In this document: positions 50,500 through 58,894 of the stretch, in pieces
Numbering within the stretch: the stretch's first letter is position 1
Layout: each line of letters begins with the position of its first letter
Source of the DNA: Candidatus Dormiibacterota bacterium
GTDB lineage: Bacteria; Chloroflexota; Dormibacteria; CF-121
Reading direction: 5' to 3'
Length of the DNA: 64,000 nt
Assembly: GCA_035544955.1 (NCBI GenBank)
Contig: DASZZN010000012.1
Location: 1-64,000, forward strand
Program-made: the position numbers and the translations under genes
Notes under the pieces: model-generated
Databases searched by the model: none
What the model saw: the letters and a program-made list of their open reading frames with translations, nothing else
Told to the model about the DNA's origin: nothing

Positions 50500-51215
50500 C
50501 CGAGCGACGCCTCGGAGAGCTTGAGGAAGGCATCTTCCAACCGATCGACGCCGGCCCTCGCCTTGATTTCGGCGACGGTCCCTTCGGCGAGCAGTTTGCC
50601 GAAGCGGATCAATCCAAGACGGTCGCATCGCTCGGCCTCGTCCATGACGTGGCTCGAGACGACGATGGAGGTCCCGCCGGCTGCCATCTTGCGAAAGCCG
50701 TCCCAGAGTTGGACCCGCAGCTGCGGATCGACGCCGACCGTTGGCTCGTCGAGGAGCAGCAGATCCGGTTTGTGGACCAGGGCGCAGGCGAGCGAGCATC
50801 GCGTCCGCATCCCGCCGCTGAGCGTGCTCACGACCGATTTCCGACGATCCCAGAGGTCGACGAAGTCGAGCGCCTCGCGAACGCCGTCGACACGCCCGTT
50901 GATGGCGCCGAAGAAGTGGACGTTCTCCTCGGCCGAGAGATCCGGATAGAGCGCGGCCTGCTGCGTCATGTAGCCCACGTGCGCCAGAACCTCGAGCTGG
51001 GGCATGCGGCGGCCGAGCACGGTGACCGTGCCCTCCTCTGGGGCGACCAGCCCGACGAGGCTGCGAATCAGCGTCGTCTTGCCGGCCCCGTTCGGGCCGA
51101 GCAGTCCGTAGACCTCGCCGCGCCGGACGCGCAGGCTGACGCCGTCGAGGGCTGTCTGCCTGCCGAACCGCTTGACGACATCCTCAGTGTCGACCGCATA
51201 GGCCTCAGTTGCCAC
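50496..51215 (-). CDS. ABC-2-type transporter ATPase
   Basis: About 239 residues: Walker A GLLGPNGAGKTTLIRSL, Q-loop GYMTQQAALYPDL, signature LSGGMRTRCSLACAL, Walker B LLLLDEPTVGVD and H-loop VVSSHVMDEAERC. GTG at 51215 overlaps the TetR gene end by 11 bases; the earlier in-frame ATG at 51281 lies in the TetR coding region. Confidence 0.87.
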   Translation of the reverse strand: MATEAYAVDTEDVVKRFGRQTALDGVSLRVRRGEVYGLLGPNGAGKTTLIRSLVGLVAPEEGTVTVLGRRMPQLEVLAHVGYMTQQAALYPDLSAEENVHFFGAINGRVDGVREALDFVDLWDRRKSVVSTLSGGMRTRCSLACALVHKPDLLLLDEPTVGVDPQLRVQLWDGFRKMAAGGTSIVVSSHVMDEAERCDRLGLIRFGKLLAEGTVAEIKARAGVDRLEDAFLKLSEASLG

Positions 51216-51975
51216 GAGTCGGCGCCTCCGGTCCCATGCCACGCAGCCAGACACTGGCGAACTGGAGCACGACGTCCTCACCGGCGGGAACGTCGACCAT
51301 CGCCTGGCTCATTACGGGCGCGGCCAGCATGTGAAACATCACGCCGCCAACCAGGCTCTGCACCGCGATCATCGGATGCATGCGCCGGAGGCGCCCGGCG
51401 GCCATCTGGCCGGCAAGATATTGAGCGAACGTTCCGAAGGCGCGCAAGCCCGTTTCGGCAAAGGCCTGGGCGAACTCCGGGGTCATGGATGTGACCTCGA
51501 GCAGCAGGGTGCGAACGATGCCCGTGTGTCCCGCGACGGTTCGATACGCCGTCAGCACGATCTCGGGGATGACCTCTTCGGGCGGGCGGTCACCGGCACG
51601 GGCGAAGACCGCCATGACCGGCTCGAATGGAGAGTACGCAAGCAGGATGGCCTTGAACAGCGCCGACTTGCCGGGGAAAAGGCGATAGAGGTTCGCGCGG
51701 GAGACGCCGGCTTCAGATGCGAGCGCATCCATGGACAGGTCGTTCAGGGTTTGGGCGCGGAGCAAGCGGATCGATGCATCGAGGACGCGCTGTCGCGTAT
51801 CCGGCTCCGGTTGCACTTCAAGCGCGTGCAGCAACTGGGCGCGTGATGGGAAGGCCCGGTAGAAGGTGGTTCGCGACACGCCCGCCGCCGCCGCGATCTC
51901 GTCCACCGACGCCTGTAGGTCGCGGGACAGCAGCCGCGTCGCCTCGCTCATGATCCGCTCCCTGGCTGGAGCCAT
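51205..51975 (-). CDS. TetR regulator with two tandem HTH domains
   Basis: A 256-residue TetR-like protein. Two complete TetR_N HTH units follow each other: residues about 12-50 (DEIAAAAGVSRTTFYRAFPS) and about 70-108 (DALASEAGVSRANLYRLFPG). One ligand domain follows. Normal TetR proteins have a single HTH. It is encoded first in the exporter operon and faces an 18-base palindrome in its own promoter, so it should autorepress and control the ABC exporter. Confidence 0.83.
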   Translation of the reverse strand: MAPARERIMSEATRLLSRDLQASVDEIAAAAGVSRTTFYRAFPSRAQLLHALEVQPEPDTRQRVLDASIRLLRAQTLNDLSMDALASEAGVSRANLYRLFPGKSALFKAILLAYSPFEPVMAVFARAGDRPPEEVIPEIVLTAYRTVAGHTGIVRTLLLEVTSMTPEFAQAFAETGLRAFGTFAQYLAGQMAAGRLRRMHPMIAVQSLVGGVMFHMLAAPVMSQAMVDVPAGEDVVLQFASVWLRGMGPEAPTRGN

Positions 51976-51989
51976 ATTCTGTCGTCACG

Positions 51990-52018
51990 AGACTAGACTG
52001 GACGTCCAGTCTTGTCAA
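51990..52018 (-). promoter_or_regulatory. TetR/exporter promoter with 18-bp operator in the spacer
   Basis: Minus-strand TTGACA (52018-52013), exactly 17 bases, TAGTCT (51995-51990). The spacer and flanks hold the perfect palindrome AGACTGGACGTCCAGTCT (51995-52012). A dimer bound here would block polymerase entirely. Confidence 0.88.
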
Positions 52019-52060
52019 GCAACAGATTTACACGCCATTTATGCGGTAGCCTGACCGCCA

Positions 52061-52864
52061 GTGCCTGAACTCCCGGAACTCGAAGTTCTGCGCGAATACC
52101 TCGGCCCGCGACTCGAGGGGAGGAAGATTGCCCAGGTCTGGACCTCGCCCAAGCTGAGCTTCCTGCTTCGGACGCCGCCGGACGAGTACGCCCGGCAACT
52201 GGTGGGCGGGACCTTCGAGCGAGTCTGGCGCCGTGGCAAGTTTCTGATCTTCGATATCAGCGGGCAGCACCTGGTCATCAACCCGATGCTGGGCGGCCGG
52301 CTCCAGTGGACGAAGGCCTCCGAGAAAGTCGCGGCCTCGACCGTCTTTCGCATCACGCTCGAAGGTGGCGACGAGCTGCGTTTTCTGGACACCGTGAAGA
52401 TGGGGCGCGTTTACTGGGTGGTGCCGGGGGCATTGCCGACGATTCCGGGATGGGCGGAGCTCGGCCCGGACGCGTTAACGGCGACCTTCTCCGAATTCTC
52501 GCAGCGCATCCGCCGTCACCCTGGCGAGCTAAAGAATTTGCTCCGCAACCAGGCGTTCATCGCCGGAGTTGGCAACGCCTACTCCGACGAGATTCTTCAT
52601 GAGGCCGAACTCCTGCCTCTGCGTAAGCGAACCACGCTCAAGCCCGACGAGCTGTCACGGCTCTACGCAGCGACGCACAAAGTGCTGAGCTCGGCCATCG
52701 AATCGATAAAGGCGCAGCCGGGCTACGAGCCGCACAAGCAGGATCGGAGCTTCATGGCCGTGCACGGCAAGGCGAAGGGAAAGTGCCCGCGCTGCGGACA
52801 TCGGATCTCGGAGCTGACGGCGCGGGGCGAGGCGACCGATTTCTGTCGAGGCTGCCAGCATTAG
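52061..52864 (+). CDS. mutM: formamidopyrimidine-DNA glycosylase family protein
   Basis: A 267-residue Fpg/Nei-type glycosylase. The mature N-terminus PELPELEVL carries the catalytic Pro and Glu after Met removal. NLLRNQAFIAGVGNAYSDEILHEA is the H2TH region, and a C-terminal zinc finger has CPRCGHRISELTARGEATDFCRGCQ. It excises oxidised purines and nicks the strand. A few residues in the lesion loop differ from E. coli MutM, so a Nei2-like specificity cannot be excluded. GTG 52061 is eight bases after TAGCCT (52047-52052), so probably leaderless. Confidence 0.87.
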   Translation: MPELPELEVLREYLGPRLEGRKIAQVWTSPKLSFLLRTPPDEYARQLVGGTFERVWRRGKFLIFDISGQHLVINPMLGGRLQWTKASEKVAASTVFRITLEGGDELRFLDTVKMGRVYWVVPGALPTIPGWAELGPDALTATFSEFSQRIRRHPGELKNLLRNQAFIAGVGNAYSDEILHEAELLPLRKRTTLKPDELSRLYAATHKVLSSAIESIKAQPGYEPHKQDRSFMAVHGKAKGKCPRCGHRISELTARGEATDFCRGCQH

Positions 52865-52867
52865 CGC

Positions 52868-53662
52868 GTGCGCCTGAAGAACGCACGCGTCATCGTAACC
52901 GGCGCGTCGAGCGGGATCGGCCGCGCCATCGCGCTCGAATTCGCCCGGCGTGGCGCACGGGCCGCGCTCGCGTCGCGTAACCGTCCAGGGCTGGACGCGG
53001 TCGCCGCGCAGATCAAATCGGAGGGCGGCACGGCGGTCGTGATTCCGACGGATGTGACGGAGGAGGGCGCCGTCGAGCAGATGGCGGATGAGGCGATTCG
53101 CGAGCTCGGCGGGATCGACATCCTGGTGAACAACGCGGGCCAGGGTATGAGTGCGACGATCAGCGATGCGTCAAGCGCCGACGTGGAGACGCTGTTCAGG
53201 CTCAACGTACTGGCCGCCGCGGCCGCCATCCGCGCGGTGATCCCGATCATGCGCGCGCAGGGCTCCGGCATGATCATCAACATCTCGTCGATGGCCGGCC
53301 GCATAGTCGTTCCGCGGATCGGGTACTACTCAGCGAGCAAGTTCGCGCTGACTGCGATCGGCGATGCGCTGCGGATGGAGGAGTCGCATCGCGGCATCAA
53401 GGTGATGAATGTCTTCCCGGGGACGACACGTTCCAGCTTCGGCGAGAACCGCCTCGGCACCCGCGGCCGCCAGGCACACCAGGTGCTGCCGCCGGTGTCA
53501 GCCGAGAAAGTCGCGCGGCGTGTCGCCCAGGCGGTTGCCAGCAATCAGCGCTCGGTCTACATCTCCTGGTTTCCGGATCGTGCCGGTCTGGCTGCCAACT
53601 GGCTCGCCGGCTGGGCCGTGAATGGGATTCTGGGATGGTGGGCACGACGTGCCGAAACCTGA
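52868..53662 (+). CDS. SDR-family oxidoreductase
   Basis: A 264-residue SDR: VTGASSGIGRAIALEFARRG, NNAGQGMSATISD, catalytic Ser in NISSMAGRIV, Tyr/Lys in YSASKFAL, and the C-terminal extension YISWFPDRAGLAANWLAG of membrane-associated SDRs (DltE/YqjQ-like). GTG start three bases after the glycosylase stop. Confidence 0.85.
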   Translation: MRLKNARVIVTGASSGIGRAIALEFARRGARAALASRNRPGLDAVAAQIKSEGGTAVVIPTDVTEEGAVEQMADEAIRELGGIDILVNNAGQGMSATISDASSADVETLFRLNVLAAAAAIRAVIPIMRAQGSGMIINISSMAGRIVVPRIGYYSASKFALTAIGDALRMEESHRGIKVMNVFPGTTRSSFGENRLGTRGRQAHQVLPPVSAEKVARRVAQAVASNQRSVYISWFPDRAGLAANWLAGWAVNGILGWWARRAET

Positions 53663-54227
53663 TCAAGAAACGGCCCTCGAGGTCGGTGAACGCGTCTACC
53701 TCCGCGAGCCCACGAAGCGCGAGGGGCCGCAGATCGTTGCGGCGAACCGGCTGAGCCGCGCTTTCCATCGGGGCTGGGTGCGGCCGCCCACCGACGCGGA
53801 AGCCTTTACCAGGTGGATGACCCGCTGCCGCCAGCCCAACGTCAAGTGCTTCATCGTCTGCCGGCTCGTCGACGATGCAATTGTTGGCGTCTTCGTCGTG
53901 AGTCAGATCGTCCGCGGAATGTTTCAGAGCGCCTACCTCGGCTATTATGCCGAGCGGCCGCATGACGGACAGGGCTACATGACGGACGGTATGCGCCTGG
54001 TGCTCCGACATGCGTTTACGAGCATGACGCTGCACCGCGTCGAGGCGAACGTCCAGCCGGAAAACGCCGCGTCGATTGCCCTCGTCAAGCGCTCTGGCTT
54101 CCGGCTGGAAGGTTTCTCGCCGCGCTACTTGAAGGTCGCGGGCCGCTGGCGCGATCACCAGCGGTGGGCGATGACGATCGATGACTGGCGGCGCCTTCGC
54201 CGGCGACGTGGTGCGCCTTCCGGTTAG
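53649..54227 (+). CDS. GNAT acetyltransferase (RimJ/RimL-like)
   Basis: A 192-residue GNAT: VYLREPTKREGPQIVAANR, AYLGYYAERPHDGQGYMTDG with the acetyl-CoA pyrophosphate loop, and HRVEANVQPENAASIALVKRSGFRLEG-type motif B ending RSGFRLEGF. Probably N-acetylates ribosomal protein or another alpha-amine. GTG 53649 overlaps the SDR end by 14 bases. Confidence 0.85.
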   Translation: MPKPDQETALEVGERVYLREPTKREGPQIVAANRLSRAFHRGWVRPPTDAEAFTRWMTRCRQPNVKCFIVCRLVDDAIVGVFVVSQIVRGMFQSAYLGYYAERPHDGQGYMTDGMRLVLRHAFTSMTLHRVEANVQPENAASIALVKRSGFRLEGFSPRYLKVAGRWRDHQRWAMTIDDWRRLRRRRGAPSG

Positions 54228-54246
54228 CCAGCATCAGCTGGTGCCT

Positions 54247-54276
54247 AAGAGAGGCGGTCTCCTGACCGCCCCTCTT
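54247..54276. terminator. hairpin between convergent GNAT and ester-cyclase genes
   Basis: Arms AAGAGAGGCGGTC and GACCGCCCCTCTT pair over 13 positions with one mismatch around a TCCT loop. It lies in the 64-base gap between two convergent stop codons and probably ends both transcripts. Confidence 0.65.
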
Positions 54277-54291
54277 GCGCGGATTGGTTCT

Positions 54292-54735
54292 CTAGCGGCC
54301 GGCCGTCACCGCTTGCGGGGTCGGGGCAAGGCCGAGTTGCCGAAGCATTCCAAGCTGGTCTATGACTCCCCAGTGCTCGGTGATCTTGCCGTTGACGATC
54401 TTCACGATGTGCGTCTCCGCCCACTCCGCGCGCTTCCCGGTGGCCGGCATCCCAAAGGCCTCACCCTTATGGGTGCCGCTGACGGTCGAATAGCCGGCCA
54501 CGAAGTCACCTTCGGCAACCTGGAGATCGACGCTGAACTTTAGGTCCGGAAATCCTTTGCGCATCTCCGATACGACCGCCTTGAGTCCCTCGCGGCCTGC
54601 GGGCATGCCAGGCGGGGGTTCGCCGTGCTCTTTGACATCGGGCGCGACGATCTCGTCGATTACGGCAAGGCGTCCCTGCTCGAACACCTCGAGGGGAATG
54701 CGCCGGGCGATCGCCTTGTTCTGCTCTGTTGACAT
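54292..54735 (-). CDS. SnoaL-like ester cyclase/polyketide-cyclase-like protein
   Basis: A 147-residue SnoaL-like protein: RIPLEVFEQGRLAVIDEIVAP and DVKEHGEPPPGMPAGREGL in the N-terminal half, then MRKGFPDLKFSVDLQVAEGD. KIVNGKITEHWGVIDQLGML is the typical C-terminal strand and helix. Cone-fold, with the catalytic-like His/Asp site of ester cyclases. Substrate unknown. ATG 54735 has AAGGAG nearby. Confidence 0.8.
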   Translation of the reverse strand: MSTEQNKAIARRIPLEVFEQGRLAVIDEIVAPDVKEHGEPPPGMPAGREGLKAVVSEMRKGFPDLKFSVDLQVAEGDFVAGYSTVSGTHKGEAFGMPATGKRAEWAETHIVKIVNGKITEHWGVIDQLGMLRQLGLAPTPQAVTAGR

Positions 54736-54915
54736 CTGATGTCTCCTTGTCCGGCTCCCTATTAGGAAGTCGTCACTGATTGAGGTATCGACCTTGAAGG
54801 GCCAGGCTCAAGCTCAACCCTGAGAATGGAGGGACGTCAAAGCGCCCCGACGTGCCTTGTTGTGGGGTATACTCATTCGTGACGGTGTTCACCCCGTGAG
54901 GCTTTCGGCTTTCTG

Positions 54916-54965
54916 CAAGCCCTCAGGCTTCCGGCTGGAGACTATCGACGACTGGCGGCGCCTTC
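54916..54965 (+). pseudogene. collapsed copy of the upstream GNAT gene
   Basis: 54916-54940 matches GNAT bases 54096-54120 (coding SGFRLE) and 54941-54965 matches 54174-54198 (coding TIDDWRRLR), but the 53 bases between them in the GNAT are missing here. What remains is two conserved pieces joined directly. The fragment runs into the last codons of the ACT gene on the opposite strand. Confidence 0.7.
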
Positions 54966-55343
54966 CCCTGCGGCAGCTCGCGCCTTCTCGATATCTTGCG
55001 CCCCGATCACGACACGTGTCTTCGTCGCTAGGTACACGGCGTTCAGGCTGACGCCAGCATTGGCGATCTTCCGGGTTAGCTTCCCAAGCGATCCGGGCTT
55101 GTCCTCGATGTCCAGCACCAGGGCGTCCTGCTCGCCGGTGACTCGAGCGCCCGCGCTTTGCAACGCTTGACGCGCCTTCCCGGCATCCTCGACCAGAACA
55201 TGGCCCACGCCCTTGCCACCGACGACGAATCCGCAGATCCCCTCAATATTGACGCCGGCCTTGCCCAGCGCTTCGGCCGCAGCCGCCACGGTTCCCACTT
55301 TTTCGTCGAGCTCGATCGTCAGATCTTTGAGATGGTGCGCCAT
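54942..55343 (-). CDS. tandem ACT-domain protein
   Basis: A 133-residue protein with two ACT domains: DLTIELDEKVGTVAAAAEAL with VNIEGICGFVV, then DALVLDIEDKPGSLGKLTRK with AVYLATKTRVVIG. Small ACT-only proteins bind amino acids and act as sensors. Its last 8-10 codons are antisense to the collapsed GNAT copy, so the C-terminus was probably extended by that insertion. A TAGAAT -10 candidate is at 55393-55388. Confidence 0.82.
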   Translation of the reverse strand: MAHHLKDLTIELDEKVGTVAAAAEALGKAGVNIEGICGFVVGGKGVGHVLVEDAGKARQALQSAGARVTGEQDALVLDIEDKPGSLGKLTRKIANAGVSLNAVYLATKTRVVIGAQDIEKARAAAGEGAASRR

Positions 55344-55395
55344 TTTGCCGACCTCCTTGGTCTCTCGTGCCGACGGATCAGGCGCCCATTCTAGG

Positions 55396-55749
55396 CTAGA
55401 TAAATCGAGCCGGATCGTACAGCCAGTTCAAGCCCAAGCCCAGCAGGGCGACCGCAAACGCCATCACCACCAGCAGTAGCCCGACGCGGCCGACCCGCCG
55501 AAGGACGGGCGCCTGCCGTTCGAACGGACGCGACCGATCGAACCACAACGTCCAGATCGCGACCGGGAGCACCGGCAGGGTGCGAAGCACGATGCGGAGC
55601 AGCGGACTGGTGGCGATAAACGCCTCGATGACATAGAACCCTGCCAGGACGATGAGGACCAGGACGACCGCGATCAGCAGGGGGCCGTGAAGCCGGCTAG
55701 TAAGCCTCGAGGTATGCGTCGAGCTCCCATGGGGTGACCTGCTTCTCAT
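55396..55749 (-). CDS. three-helix membrane protein
   Basis: About 117 residues with three hydrophobic helices (LLIAVVLVLIVLAGFYVIEAF, LLRIVLRTLPVLPVAIWTLWF and VGLLLVVMAFAVALLGLGLN). ATG 55749 overlaps the end of the upstream glutamine synthetase gene; there is no better canonical start nearer the first helix. Function unknown; it is carried behind the glutamine synthetase as if coupled to it. Confidence 0.6.
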   Translation of the reverse strand: MRSRSPHGSSTHTSRLTSRLHGPLLIAVVLVLIVLAGFYVIEAFIATSPLLRIVLRTLPVLPVAIWTLWFDRSRPFERQAPVLRRVGRVGLLLVVMAFAVALLGLGLNWLYDPARFI

Positions 55750-57076
55750 AGCTCTGCCACTCCATCTCCTTCGCCTCGATGAAACGTTCGAGGAGGTGGA
55801 CACCCAGCGCATCGCGCATCACCTCGTCCTGGCGGAGGTCCTTGAGGGCCTCGGCGAGCGAGGCGGGCAAGTGGCCGAGCTGGTGGCGGGCGAGGCGCTC
55901 GGGATCGAACGCATAGAGATTCTCTTCGACCGGTGGCGGCAAGGGCAGCTTCTGACGGATCCCCGAGAGGCCGGCGTGGAGCATCGCGGCGAACGCGAGG
56001 TAAGGATTGCACGAGGGGTCCGGCGCCCGGAACTCGATCCGCACGGACGCGCGATCGCCGCTGCCGGCACGCGGCACGCGGATCAAGGCCGAACGGTTCA
56101 TCTGGGCCCAGCTGATCGCGACCGGTGCTTCGAAGCCGGCGACGAAACGCTTATAAGAGTTCACCAGTGGGGCAACCAGCGCACATAGCGCGCGGGCGTG
56201 GGCCAGCTGACCGGCGATGAAGTGCTTCGCGACGGGAGACAGCTGGTACTGGTCGGCGCGGTCGTAAAACGCGTTGGTGTCCTTGCCGGCCTCGGTCAGG
56301 ACCTGGTGGGTGTGCATCCCGGATCCCGCCGCACCGAAGATCGGCTTGGGCATGAAGGTCGCCAGCAATCCCCGGCGCTGCGCGACCGCCTTGACCGCAT
56401 GCTTGAGCGTGACGAGCTGGTCCGCGCTCTTGAGTGCGTTGCTCAGGGCCAGGTCGAGTTCGTACTGCCCCGCAGCGACTTCGTGATGGCTGGCCTCGAC
56501 GGTGATCCCCAGGCGGTCCAGGGCCCCCACGATTTCCTGTCGAACGTCGCTGCCCACGTCGACCGGATGGTCGAAGTAGCTAGCACGATCATGCCGCCCC
56601 GGTCGAACGCCGCCGGTGGCGGTGTCCGTATTCAGGAGGAAGAACTCCAGTTCCATGGCGACCGAGTAGTCGAAGCCAAGCGAGGCTGCCTCGGCCAGAG
56701 CCCGGGCCAGCACGCCGCGAGGATCGCCGGCGAACCGCTCGCCCTCCGGGGTCATGAGATCGCAGATCACCTGGGCGCCCGGCACGCCGTCTGCCTCGCC
56801 GATCGTCAGGGTGTCGAGGTCCGGGCGAAGGAACATGTCGCTCTCGAAGACCCGCGCGAATCCTTCCACCGACGAGCCGTCGAACCATTCGCCGTTGCGA
56901 ACGGCATGCAGCAGCCGCTGCGTCGGGATCGTGATGCTCTTCACCGTGCCGAGCACGTCGACGAAGCGCAGGTCCAGGAACCGGATGGACCGTTCGGAGA
57001 GCCGCTCCATCGTCCGCTCGACGGTCTGCGCGGTCGCGCGGCCTGACGCCGCCTCAGTCTTCGCCGTCGGGCACAC
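55697..57076 (-). CDS. glutamine synthetase-like protein (type I)
   Basis: A 459-residue GS. N-terminal beta-grasp with FVDVLGTVKSITIP, WFDGSSVEGFARVFESDMFLRPDL, metal-binding MELEFFLL, the ATP region FMPKPIFGAAGSGMHTHQ, and NRSALIRVPRAG with FRAPDPSCNPYLAFAAML. The adenylylation tyrosine region (NLYAFDPERLARHQ) keeps a Tyr, but surrounding residues differ from classic GlnA. It is more divergent than the next GS and could be a GS-like ligase. Downstream of a 43-codon gene that overlaps its GTG by 23 bases. Confidence 0.85.
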   Translation of the reverse strand: MCPTAKTEAASGRATAQTVERTMERLSERSIRFLDLRFVDVLGTVKSITIPTQRLLHAVRNGEWFDGSSVEGFARVFESDMFLRPDLDTLTIGEADGVPGAQVICDLMTPEGERFAGDPRGVLARALAEAASLGFDYSVAMELEFFLLNTDTATGGVRPGRHDRASYFDHPVDVGSDVRQEIVGALDRLGITVEASHHEVAAGQYELDLALSNALKSADQLVTLKHAVKAVAQRRGLLATFMPKPIFGAAGSGMHTHQVLTEAGKDTNAFYDRADQYQLSPVAKHFIAGQLAHARALCALVAPLVNSYKRFVAGFEAPVAISWAQMNRSALIRVPRAGSGDRASVRIEFRAPDPSCNPYLAFAAMLHAGLSGIRQKLPLPPPVEENLYAFDPERLARHQLGHLPASLAEALKDLRQDEVMRDALGVHLLERFIEAKEMEWQSYEKQVTPWELDAYLEAY

Positions 57077-57185
57077 CTTTAGGCTTCGAGTCCTCTACCG
57101 GTTCCAGTTCGTCCCATGACGGGCCGAGCCGCGGGTAGTCGCCAGGTCTCCAGGGTTTATCGCGCTGTACGGAATTGTCCTCCAT
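57054..57185 (-). CDS. 43-codon acidic small gene overlapping the glutamine synthetase start
   Basis: Reads MEDNSVQRDKPWRPGDYPRL then a WDELEPVED stretch and ends PDGED. GAGGAG lies eight bases before the ATG and the stop is inside the GS coding frame, a classical coupled arrangement. Proline- and acid-rich, no helix core, so likely disordered. It may be a GS-associated peptide, as with small inactivating factors of other bacteria, but there is no sequence match I know of. Confidence 0.6.
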   Translation of the reverse strand: MEDNSVQRDKPWRPGDYPRLGPSWDELEPVEDSKPKGVPDGED

Positions 57186-57213
57186 GACGTTTGCTCCTCT
57201 TCCGAGAGTCTAA

Positions 57214-57244
57214 AGGCGGCTGTCAGGGCGAGTGACAGCCGCCT
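57214..57244 (-). terminator. intrinsic terminator after glnA
   Basis: A perfect 12-bp stem (AGGCGGCTGTCA / TGACAGCCGCCT) with a seven-base loop and TTTAGAC following on the minus strand. It separates glnA from the downstream small gene and GS-like gene, and ends 28 bases before the small gene's ATG, so read-through or an embedded promoter must serve the latter. Confidence 0.8.
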
Positions 57245-57280
57245 CAACGGCGAACGCGCGAACGAATCGACTACGACGAA

Positions 57281-58738
57281 CTAGATGTCGTGGTAAAGGT
57301 AGAACTCCCAGGGATGCGGACGGAGCGCCACCTGGTCGACCTCGCGGACGCGCTTGTAATCGATCCAGGTCTCGATCAGGTCCGTGGTGAAGACGCCGCC
57401 GCGGGTCAGGTAGTCGTTGTCGATTTCCAGCGCATCGAGGACTTCCGTCAGGGAGCCCGGTGTGCTCTTCACCTGACGCTTCATCTCGGGTTCGAGCTCG
57501 TAGAGGTCTTCATCGATGGGCTTGGGCGGCTCGATCTTGTTGATGACGCCGTCCAGACCGGCCATCAGGCAGGCCGCGAAGGAGAGGTACGGGTTGCACG
57601 ACGGGTCCGGCGTCCGGAACTCGAGCCGCTTTGCCTTGGGATCGTCGAAGTACATCGGGATACGCACGCAGGCGCTGCGGTTGCGCTTCGAATAGATCAG
57701 GTTGATGGGCGCTTCGTAGCCGGGCACCAGCCGACGATAGGAGTTGGTGGTCGGCGCCGCGAAGGCGAGCAGCGACGGCGCGTGCTTTAGCAGCCCGCCG
57801 ATGTACCAGCGACACATCTCGCTGATGCCCGCGTACCCGGCCTTGTCGTAGAAGAGCGGCACGCCGTTCTTCCACAGGCTCTGGTGGGTGTGCATCCCGG
57901 ACCCGTTGTCCATGAAGAGCGGCTTGGGCATGAACGTCGCCACGAACCCGTTCTGGGCGCAGACGTTCTTGACGACGTACTTGTACATCATCACTTTGTC
58001 GGCCATGTTCACGAGCGTGTCGAACCGCATGTCGATCTCGGTCTGGCCGGCGGTGCCCACCTCGTGGTGATGGACCTCGATGTCGACCCCCGCCTCGATC
58101 AGCTTGAGGACGATCTGCGAGCGGAGGTCCTGTAGCTTGTCGGTCGGCGGTACTGGGAAATATCCTTCTTTGTAGCGAGGGCGGTAGGCGGTGTTCGGCT
58201 CGGAGTTCTTGCCGGAGTTCCATACGCCTTCGATCGAATCGATCTCGTACATGCCCGAGAACTGGTTCTGGTCGAACCGCATGCTGTTGAAGATGTAGAA
58301 CTCACACTCCGGGCCAAAGAAGCTGGTGTCCGCGAGGCCGGTGGTCAGCAGGTAGGCCTCCGCCTTCTTGCCCACGTACCGTGGATCGCGCGAGTACGGC
58401 TCCCGCGTGATCGGATCGATGACGTCGCAGTTGATGCTGAGGGTTGGCACGCGCAGCACCGGATCGACGATCGCCGTCGACGCGTCCGGAATCAGCAGCA
58501 TGTCGCTCTCATGGATGTGCTGGAACCCGCGAATGCTCGAGCCGTCGAAACCGATCCCCTCACTGAAGAGGCCCCGGGTCAACTCCTGGACCGGGATGGA
58601 GAAGTGCTGCCAGGTCCCGATCAGGTCGATGAACTTGAGATCGACGATCTTGAGGCCTTGCTTGTGGGCGAGATCGATGACGGACTGGGCATCCGCCTTT
58701 GTTTCCTTCTTCGAACGCACACCCTGATCGATCGCCAT
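57281..58738 (-). CDS. glnA: glutamine synthetase type I
   Basis: A 485-residue dodecameric GSI. Hallmarks: GFDGSSIRGFQHIHESDM, ECEFYIFN, FMPKPLFMDNGSGMHTHQSLW, NRSACVRIPMYF and EFRTPDPSCNPYLSFAACL. DLYELEPEMKRQ carries the tyrosine adenylylated in GSI-beta enzymes. It makes glutamine from glutamate and ammonia. ATG 58738 has GGAGGG ten bases upstream; TTG 58744 is an alternative. Strongest GS of the pair. Confidence 0.93.
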   Translation of the reverse strand: MAIDQGVRSKKETKADAQSVIDLAHKQGLKIVDLKFIDLIGTWQHFSIPVQELTRGLFSEGIGFDGSSIRGFQHIHESDMLLIPDASTAIVDPVLRVPTLSINCDVIDPITREPYSRDPRYVGKKAEAYLLTTGLADTSFFGPECEFYIFNSMRFDQNQFSGMYEIDSIEGVWNSGKNSEPNTAYRPRYKEGYFPVPPTDKLQDLRSQIVLKLIEAGVDIEVHHHEVGTAGQTEIDMRFDTLVNMADKVMMYKYVVKNVCAQNGFVATFMPKPLFMDNGSGMHTHQSLWKNGVPLFYDKAGYAGISEMCRWYIGGLLKHAPSLLAFAAPTTNSYRRLVPGYEAPINLIYSKRNRSACVRIPMYFDDPKAKRLEFRTPDPSCNPYLSFAACLMAGLDGVINKIEPPKPIDEDLYELEPEMKRQVKSTPGSLTEVLDALEIDNDYLTRGGVFTTDLIETWIDYKRVREVDQVALRPHPWEFYLYHDI

Positions 58739-58894
58739 AGACAAATTCCCTCCACTTGAACGTGGTGATCCGACTGTGTCGATCCTAGGGGCGCCGATTG
58801 CCTACGTCATCGGGCCGAAGAGACGAGTTGAGGGAGCCCTTTTTGTGCAGAACGCCCAATAGACCCGAGGGCCCTTCGGCCGGTTACGCCAACG

